Origin: Chloroflexota bacterium | GTDB taxonomy: Bacteria > Chloroflexota > Anaerolineae > B4-G1 | Direction of reading: 5' to 3' | NCBI GenBank assembly: GCA_011046405.1 | Contig: DSAR01000192.1 | Span: 1 to 19,113, forward strand | Length of the DNA: 19,113 nucleotides | Shown here: one piece after another, positions 1 through 5,579 of the stretch | Layout of the letters: every line of letters starts with the position of its first letter | Numbering within the stretch: position 1 is the stretch's first letter | The notes under the pieces: model-generated | What the model was told of the DNA's origin: nothing | The model's input: only the letters and a program-made list of their open reading frames with translations | The model's database searches: none | Made by a program: the position numbers and the translations under genes

Positions 1-1115
1 GGGGACGCCGGAGGTCGCGTGGGCGTGGCCGTTTCCGGCCTGGGCGTCGACGTTGGCTCTGTGGGCGTGGCCTTGGTTGACGTCGGCGTGCCCGTTTCCG
101 GAGCGGGCGTCGACGGCGAGAGCGCTGGCGTCAGCGTCGTCGTCAGCACCGCTGTAGGCGCGCCGGTGGTTTCGTCGAGCGTCGATGGCGAAGGCGAAGC
201 CGAAGGCGGGCGAGGTGGTCTCGCCAGGAAGAAGACGAGCGCCGCCGCCGCCAACACGCCGGCCGGGATCAAGGCCACCTGCGGGCGCTCGCGTACCACG
301 TCGACCGCTATCGTGATCGGCGTCGAGTGGGCGACCGCCAGTTCGCGCAACAGCGCGCCCGCGCTGATCGGGCGCTCGTGCGGCACCTTGTTCAGCGCCG
401 AGAGCAGCGTGCGCGCCGCCGCCCGGTCGATGCGGGGGTTCAGGTCGCGCGGCGCGGGCGGATCGTCCTGCACGTGCTGGCGCATCAACACGTCGTCCCG
501 CTCACTCTGGAAGGGCGGCCGGCCGGTCAACATCTCGTAGATGACGACGCCCAGCGAGTAGACGTCGCTCTGGGGGCTGACCGGCCGGTCGCCGGTCGCC
601 TGTTCCGGCGACATGTAGCGCGGGGTGCCCTCGGTCGTCAGCTCCCCTTGCCGCCGGGTGACGCCGAAATCGGCCAGGACCGCGCGCCCGTCCCCGGAGA
701 CCAGGATGTTCTCCGGCTTGACGTCCAGATGGACCAGGCCTTGCTGATGAATCGCGTCCAGGGCCTGGGCGACCGGTTCAAGGAGGCGCACCGCCTCGTC
801 GCGGGTGAAGGCCCGTCCGTGTCGCCGGATGACCTCCTTGAGCGAGGCGTCGACGTATGCCATCGCCAGGAAGATTTGCCCCTCCCGCGTCCGGCCTGCC
901 TCGTAGGTGCGGCGCACGCCGGGGATCTTCAAGCGTTTGGAGAGACGCGCCTCGCGCTCGAATTTCTCCAGCGTCGCCTGGTCGTAATCGCGCAACACCT
1001 TCAAGGCCACGGGGCGGTCCAGGTCGGGCCGCGCCGCCTTGTAGACGGTGGCGTGGCGGCCGCGTCCTAACTTTTCGATGATGCGATAGGGGCCTATCTG
1101 TGAAGGCCTGCTCAT
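1..1115 (-). CDS. Membrane Ser/Thr protein kinase, C-terminus cut by window edge
   Basis: Bacterial Hanks-type kinase expected to phosphorylate Ser/Thr on partner proteins from the cytoplasmic face of the membrane. 371 codons are visible. The kinase domain spans about residues 10-265: glycine loop LGRGRHATVYKA (16-27), ATP lysine in VALKVL (K39), catalytic loop VHLDVKPEN (D131), DFG at 149-151, and the activation segment ending GTPRYMSPEQ. The usual HRD is HLD here, so it is a non-RD kinase. A single TM helix (about 280-298) is followed by an exterior stalk rich in Thr, Pro and Ser, coded by imperfect DNA repeats at 19-72 and 29-113; no PASTA domain is seen before the edge. The start ATG at 1115 begins 15 bases after the stop of the upstream FHA gene and follows GAAAGGA, so it is probably the last member of that unit. 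No FHA domain. Kinase identity is secure; its targets are inferred to be the neighbouring FHA proteins. Confidence 0.93.
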   Translation of the reverse strand, partial: MSRPSQIGPYRIIEKLGRGRHATVYKAARPDLDRPVALKVLRDYDQATLEKFEREARLSKRLKIPGVRRTYEAGRTREGQIFLAMAYVDASLKEVIRRHGRAFTRDEAVRLLEPVAQALDAIHQQGLVHLDVKPENILVSGDGRAVLADFGVTRRQGELTTEGTPRYMSPEQATGDRPVSPQSDVYSLGVVIYEMLTGRPPFQSERDDVLMRQHVQDDPPAPRDLNPRIDRAAARTLLSALNKVPHERPISAGALLRELAVAHSTPITIAVDVVRERPQVALIPAGVLAAAALVFFLARPPRPPSASPSPSTLDETTGAPTAVLTTTLTPALSPSTPAPETGTPTSTKATPTEPTSTPRPETATPTRPPAS

Positions 1116-1130
1116 CCGTTTATCCTTTCT

Positions 1131-2027
1131 TCACAACACATCTCGTAACCGCGCCAACCAATCTTGAATCTTCTCCATCGTCGGTTCCAGGCCCAGCGCC
1201 TCCGGATCCAGGTGGATCGGCACGGTCATCTCCACCGGGATCTCCTCGTTGAAACCGACTGTCTCCTGGACGCGGACGGTCACGACCTCATCCAGCGGGA
1301 TGGTCGCGTGGACCGGGATGTCGATATTGACCGCGCGATTGATGACCGGGATCGTCACCGCCGCCTGGACGACTTCGTTGATGCTCACGTCGTGTTGCAC
1401 CTGCACGCTGAACTCCTCGTCGATGGGCACGTTCACCGAGATAGGGATCGTTTGGGAGATATCGATCTCCAGCGTGATCCCCTCGGCGAGCGTTTGCGCA
1501 AAGACGGCCTCCATCTCCGTCGCGATCTCGCCCCCCACCCTGGCGACCTGGCTTAATTTCAGCGCCAACACGACGTTGATCAGCAGGGAGATCAACGCCA
1601 GCGCGAGGGCGGCCGTCGTCATGAGCCAGAGCAGCCGATTCGACGGGCGGGAGGGCGACGCGCTCACCGGGTCGCCCATCAACGGCAGCGTGTCGGCGGA
1701 CTTCGGCCGGTTTTGCGCCAGCCGTAGGGTGTACGGGCCGACGCGCACCAGCTCCTCGAGTTGGATAGCGACCGGCGTCTGGGCGGGCAGCCGCTGTCCC
1801 CGGCAATGCGTCCCATGCTGCGAATCGAGGTCCATCAGAATAAAGGGGGCGTCGGCATCTCGCGGGGCTTGCTCAATGCGCAGGTGGTGATCAGAGACCG
1901 CGTCGTGATCCAGGACGACGTCGTTGTCGGGCAGCCGCCCAATGGCGAGCGTCCTTCCGCGCAGCGGGTGCTCATAGACGGGGCCCTGGTCGGTGCGAAT
2001 CTGGAGGGCGTATTTAGTGCGTATCAT
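1131..2027 (-). CDS. FHA domain / single TM / repeated beta-rich exterior protein
   Basis: 298-residue protein. An N-terminal FHA domain (about 5-105) has IGRLPDNDVVLD and SDHHLRI, but the usual Asn of the SxNG loop is His (DSQHGT, H71), so phosphothreonine binding may be weakened. A hydrophobic helix follows at about 132-157, then an exterior segment (about 185-275) of alternating hydrophobic residues that contains two copies, 43 residues apart, of an IPLDE-like unit (VNVPIDEEFSVQV near 198 and ATIPLDEVVTVRV near 241). A short amphipathic helix ends the chain. The start is chosen at 2027 because the FHA fold begins there and the ATG overlaps the stop of the upstream ABC gene as ATGA; a longer in-frame start at 2225 would lie wholly inside that gene and adds non-FHA sequence. 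I do not recognise the exterior domain. Function unknown; likely an accessory subunit of the ABC exporter. Confidence 0.87.
   Translation of the reverse strand: MIRTKYALQIRTDQGPVYEHPLRGRTLAIGRLPDNDVVLDHDAVSDHHLRIEQAPRDADAPFILMDLDSQHGTHCRGQRLPAQTPVAIQLEELVRVGPYTLRLAQNRPKSADTLPLMGDPVSASPSRPSNRLLWLMTTAALALALISLLINVVLALKLSQVARVGGEIATEMEAVFAQTLAEGITLEIDISQTIPISVNVPIDEEFSVQVQHDVSINEVVQAAVTIPVINRAVNIDIPVHATIPLDEVVTVRVQETVGFNEEIPVEMTVPIHLDPEALGLEPTMEKIQDWLARLRDVL
2024..2027 (-). other. ATGA stop/start overlap
   Basis: The TGA stop of the ABC exporter (2026-2024) shares bases with the ATG of the FHA/TM gene (2027-2025). Such a 4-base overlap usually means translational coupling, which fits the idea that the two products work together in a fixed ratio. 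Confidence 0.85.
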
Positions 2028-5000
2028 ACCACATCCTTCCGCTTTTGGAAAAACATGATCAAACCCAGCAGGCCCAAGCTGATCCCGGCGATCCACGCCC
2101 AGCGGGAGTAGATTTTGCCATGGAAAGCGTAATCGTAACTCTCGAACATATTTTTCAGCACACCCTCGGCGCTGCTGATCGCCTTCTGGCGGTTCTCGGC
2201 CCACGTCTGTTTCGCGCCAGCCCAACCGTCGTCACTGGTGAGCGTATCCTGGTACTCTTCCATCTGTGCCTGCCGCCGGTCTTGATAATCCTCCATCTGC
2301 TTTTCGCGTTCGTCGGCGTATTCCTTCTGTTGCGCTTCCAGGTCATCCACGTAATCGCTGCATTGTTGTTGACCCTCCTCCTGGCATTCCTCCAGCAACG
2401 GGCAACATTCCTGCGGCGTGGTGGGCGGATCTCCCTCCTCAGGGTTCGGCGTGGGCAGCGATGTAGGCGTCGGCAAGGGCGTCGGCGACGGCAGCGGCGT
2501 GGGCGAGGGCATTTGCGTCGGTTCGGGATTATGGAGCGCCACTCTGGCCTCGTCGGTGTAGAAATTCGGATCGAGGATGCCGGGGAAGGTGTCGCAGCGA
2601 TCGAAGATATTCGAGCCCATACACGTGCAATCGCGCGCCAGCTTGTCCTCGTTGCTCTCGTTGAGGATGTCGTTCCAGCCAGCCCGTCCATCCGCCCGAT
2701 CCTTGTCCCGCTCGTCCCAGCAGTCGTCCTCGACCAACAAATCGCCCAGCCCCGTCAGATTGATCAACCCATCGACGACCCAACGATTGCTCATCAACGG
2801 GCTGACGATCTGATGCCCCGGCGTCTCTTTGAGCGGCAACAGCGCACCGGAGAAGATGAGCTGCGCCACGACGACGATGATCAACACCAGCATCGCCTGT
2901 TCCGGTTTGGGGACGCTGGCAGAGATCGCCAGACCGATCAGATAGCCGGCCAGCGCGCCCGCGAAGAGTGTGATGTAGAAGGGGATATAGGCCGCATCCC
3001 CGGCCGGGATCACGCCCGGCCGCATGACCAGCAGCACCTTGAAAAACAGGAGGACGGCCGCCTGGTAGAGAGAGAGCATCACGCCGACCGTGACCTTCGA
3101 CATCACGTAGGGCAGGATTTTGAGATTGATCGCCCGCTCCCGCTTGTAGATTTCGATCTCCTTGACGATTTCGTAGACGCTGCTCAATGAGCCGGCCAAC
3201 ATCGTGACGATCGCGGCGACGAAGAGCATCATCACGGCGCGCGAGGGATTCCCGTCGACCGGATCGAAGAGGTCCAGCCCCCAGGTCAGGTCCATCATAC
3301 CCAGCACGATGGGCATAAGCACCATCATGGCCAGCGCCTTCTTATCCTGGATGACGATTTTGAAGCTGCGAGCGGTGAGAATTGCCCATTGCCGCAGGGC
3401 GGAGATCCGCTTGGCGCTGGCGCCGGGTTTGGCCGATTGCACAGCGTGCAACGCGCCCGTCTCCTCCGGGGGCGGCTGGCGAATTTCGTGCAAACGATCC
3501 ACGACATTTTCCTTATACTGTCGCGATCTCTTGTACTCCTCGGCCCAGAATTCTGTGCCTCCCCGTTCAGGATCCTCAAGGATGGTGTAGACGTCGTCAA
3601 ACTCTATATCCTTGATACGCCGTTCCTCCTCGGTGCGGTACTTATCGAAGTAGGTCAACGCCTCCTCCGGCGGGCCGTAATAGGCCAGGTATCCCCCGAA
3701 GATGACGATGATGACCTTGTCGCACAACATCACGTTCTTGGTGGCGTGGGTGATCAGCATGATCGTGCGCCCCTGGTCGGCCAGATTGCGCAAGAGACGC
3801 ATCATCTTGTACTCGGTGCCCGGATCGAGGCCGCTGGTCGGCTCGTCCAGGAAGAAGAGGCGGGGTTTGGTCAGCAATTCGACGCCGATGGACACGCGCT
3901 TCTGCTGCCCGCCAGAGAGCTGGTGCACCGGCACGTCCTTGCGCGCCGTGAGGTCCAGTTCGTCGATCACCTCCATCACCCGGCGATGGCGCTCCTCGGC
4001 GCTCGTGTCGGCGGGCATGCGCAGTTGGGCCGCGTAATCCAGCGCGTCGTAGATCGTCAACTCCTTGTGCACGATGTCCCGCTGGGGCACGTAGCCCATA
4101 TCGTTGCGATACATATCGAAATTGTCGTACAGGTTATCGCCGTTGACCAACACGACGCCGTGCGTGGCGGGCCGGAAGCCGTTGACCGCGTCCATCAAGG
4201 TCGATTTCCCCGCCCCGCTCAGGCCGACCAGGGCGACGAATTCTTGCGGGTAGATACTGAGGTAGATTTCCTGCAGCAAGTTCAGATCGGGCCGCACCCA
4301 CTTTTGCAGGCCAAAGACGTCCAATCGCAAACCCCGTTCGGTCAACTGCTGGATGCCGTCTTGGGCGAAAGCGAGACGGTAGGGCCCCACGCGAATCTCA
4401 TCCCCTTCGCTGGGCCACGTTTCCTTCTCGACCCGCTCGCCGTTCAGGAAGACGCCGTTGGCGCTTTTGAGATCGGTGAGCCGGTAGCGCCCGCCCATCC
4501 GCTCCAGCATCGCGTGGTAGCGGCTGACCTGGGGATGATCCAGGACGATGTCGTTGTCCTTTGCGCGCCCGATCTTGATGACGTCCCGTCCCCGCAAATC
4601 GAGCGCCTGGGTCGGCGGCGGGGCGGGCTGGGTCGCCTGACGCTTCTTGGGTGGCGCTTTCGCGGGCAGGAAGCCGACGTGGGCGCGGAACTGCACGTGC
4701 ACCGATTGACCCAGGTAGACGACGTCCCCATCCTGCAAGGTCTGGGACGTGACGCGCCGCCCCTGGTAGAAGAGGCCGTTGCTGCTGCCCAGGTCGACGA
4801 TGCGGACGTCGGCGCCGATGCGCTCGATCCGCGCGTGATGCCCGGAGATGCGTGAATCTGGGATCACCACCGCGTTATCCGCCGCGCGGCCGATGGTCAG
4901 CGCGGCCTGGTCCAGCGGATGTTTGGCGAGACGATGCTCGTGTTGCACCGCAATCCCCGGCTGGACGCTGGCGCTGATCCTGATCTGCTGGGAGACAGGC

Positions 5001-5326
5001 GGGGGCGCCGGCGCGTCGGCCGTGGCGGCCCGCACGCTGAGCGTGAACGGGCCGGCGGTGATCGCGTCTCCCATCCGGAGCGGCGTCGGCATCTGCGGCG
5101 GCAGGCGCCGGCCGTTGAGGAGGGTCCCGTTCCGCGATCCGAGGTCGACCACCAGCAGTGCATCCGGCGCAAAGATCAGCTTGGCGTGATTCCCGGAGAC
5201 CTTGGCGTCATCCAGAATCACGTCATTCTCCGCTCGGCGTCCCAGGGTCAACTCCCCCTTCATCACCGGGTGCTCGTCCCCGCCGCCAGCTACCTGAGCT
5301 TGTAGAACGTAGTGAAAATTTCTCAT
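2024..5326 (-). CDS. ABCG-type exporter half with three FHA domains and a large Cys-rich exterior loop
   Basis: About 1100 residues, cytoplasmic ATPase first, then membrane domain. Three FHA domains: R30/S44/H47/N66, R147/S161/H164/N183 and R254/S268/H271/N290. The ABC domain (about 335-560) is intact: Walker A GLSGAGKST (368-376), Q-loop YVPQRD, signature LSGGQ (470-474), Walker B LFFLDEP (490-496), H-loop His527. The ABC2-type membrane domain has five TM helices between about 659 and 831 and a last one at 1075-1093. Between TM5 and TM6 is an exterior insert of about 240 residues with eight cysteines, a Thr-Pro stalk (about 935-971) and a charged coiled-coil-like stretch (about 986-1056). 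Established relative: mycobacterial Rv1747, an FHA-ABC exporter controlled by the kinase PknF. Start 5326 is chosen because MRNFHYVLQ aligns with MNAFPYVLQ of the upstream paralogue; ATGs at 5335 and 5368 are possible. Substrate unknown. Confidence 0.92.
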   Translation of the reverse strand: MRNFHYVLQAQVAGGGDEHPVMKGELTLGRRAENDVILDDAKVSGNHAKLIFAPDALLVVDLGSRNGTLLNGRRLPPQMPTPLRMGDAITAGPFTLSVRAATADAPAPPPVSQQIRISASVQPGIAVQHEHRLAKHPLDQAALTIGRAADNAVVIPDSRISGHHARIERIGADVRIVDLGSSNGLFYQGRRVTSQTLQDGDVVYLGQSVHVQFRAHVGFLPAKAPPKKRQATQPAPPPTQALDLRGRDVIKIGRAKDNDIVLDHPQVSRYHAMLERMGGRYRLTDLKSANGVFLNGERVEKETWPSEGDEIRVGPYRLAFAQDGIQQLTERGLRLDVFGLQKWVRPDLNLLQEIYLSIYPQEFVALVGLSGAGKSTLMDAVNGFRPATHGVVLVNGDNLYDNFDMYRNDMGYVPQRDIVHKELTIYDALDYAAQLRMPADTSAEERHRRVMEVIDELDLTARKDVPVHQLSGGQQKRVSIGVELLTKPRLFFLDEPTSGLDPGTEYKMMRLLRNLADQGRTIMLITHATKNVMLCDKVIIVIFGGYLAYYGPPEEALTYFDKYRTEEERRIKDIEFDDVYTILEDPERGGTEFWAEEYKRSRQYKENVVDRLHEIRQPPPEETGALHAVQSAKPGASAKRISALRQWAILTARSFKIVIQDKKALAMMVLMPIVLGMMDLTWGLDLFDPVDGNPSRAVMMLFVAAIVTMLAGSLSSVYEIVKEIEIYKRERAINLKILPYVMSKVTVGVMLSLYQAAVLLFFKVLLVMRPGVIPAGDAAYIPFYITLFAGALAGYLIGLAISASVPKPEQAMLVLIIVVVAQLIFSGALLPLKETPGHQIVSPLMSNRWVVDGLINLTGLGDLLVEDDCWDERDKDRADGRAGWNDILNESNEDKLARDCTCMGSNIFDRCDTFPGILDPNFYTDEARVALHNPEPTQMPSPTPLPSPTPLPTPTSLPTPNPEEGDPPTTPQECCPLLEECQEEGQQQCSDYVDDLEAQQKEYADEREKQMEDYQDRRQAQMEEYQDTLTSDDGWAGAKQTWAENRQKAISSAEGVLKNMFESYDYAFHGKIYSRWAWIAGISLGLLGLIMFFQKRKDVV

Positions 5327-5411
5327 TTGCCTCATCTCTTTTTTATCCCCACCCTCCCGCGGGTTCAAAGACGGTCAGAATAGGGGCTACTAAACTGCCC
5401 ATCAAAATACA

Positions 5412-5537
5412 GATTGGCCGTATCTTCTCAATAAGTTGGGGAGCTGTGGCCGGTCTCCCGACCGAGCCACAGCGGGCACGGTCAGGAGACCGGCCCGAGC
5501 GAGTTTGCCCCGGTTTATTGAGATGATACGATTGGCC
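5412..5537. mobile_element. MITE-like element with 22-bp TIRs and 8-bp target duplication (copy 1)
   Basis: The element proper is 5420-5529 (110 bases). Its ends form terminal inverted repeats: GTATCTTCTCAATAAG... on the left against the reverse complement GTATCATCTCAATAAA... of the right end, 18 of 22 positions equal. It is flanked on both sides by the exact 8-base direct repeat GATTGGCC (5412-5419 and 5530-5537), as expected for a target-site duplication. No coding potential, so non-autonomous. A diverged second copy lies at 9515-9635. The element fills much of the gap between the two ABC genes, starting 86 bases upstream of the 5326 start. Confidence 0.8.
5443..5493. repeat. Two mutually exclusive hairpins inside MITE copy 1
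   Basis: Hairpin A is 5443-5473: arms GCTGTGGC/GCCACAGC continue into CGGTC/GACCG around the loop TCCC, 13 base pairs with one bulged A. Hairpin B pairs CCGGTCTCCCGACCG (5450-5464) with CGGTCAGGAGACCGG (5479-5493), 14 of 15 pairs. The two share the left arm and cannot form together. In the minus-strand transcript they lie in the leader of the second ABC gene. There is no U-tract on either strand, so a plain intrinsic terminator is not supported. Downstream of the first ABC gene's stop a further small hairpin, GGCC-C-GGAA/TTCCGGCC, sits at 5534-5551. Confidence 0.75.
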
Positions 5538-5579
5538 CGGAAATTCCGGCCAAACCTGCGGGAGAGCATGACAAATCAA

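Noticed and set aside
327..1070. Plus-strand open frame over the left-edge kinase
   Set aside because: The minus strand codes a full kinase motif set through this region; the plus frame has no supported domain.
2028..2225. N-terminal extension of the FHA/TM protein to an ATG at 2225
   Set aside because: The extension lies inside the ABC gene in another frame, and the FHA domain begins at the ATGA overlap at 2027.
3389..4855. Long plus-strand open frame (488 codons) antisense to the second ABC exporter
   Set aside because: It lies wholly within a gene with intact ABC and FHA motifs; the translated sequence is His/Asp/Val-rich without any recognisable domain, typical of a GC-rich antisense shadow.
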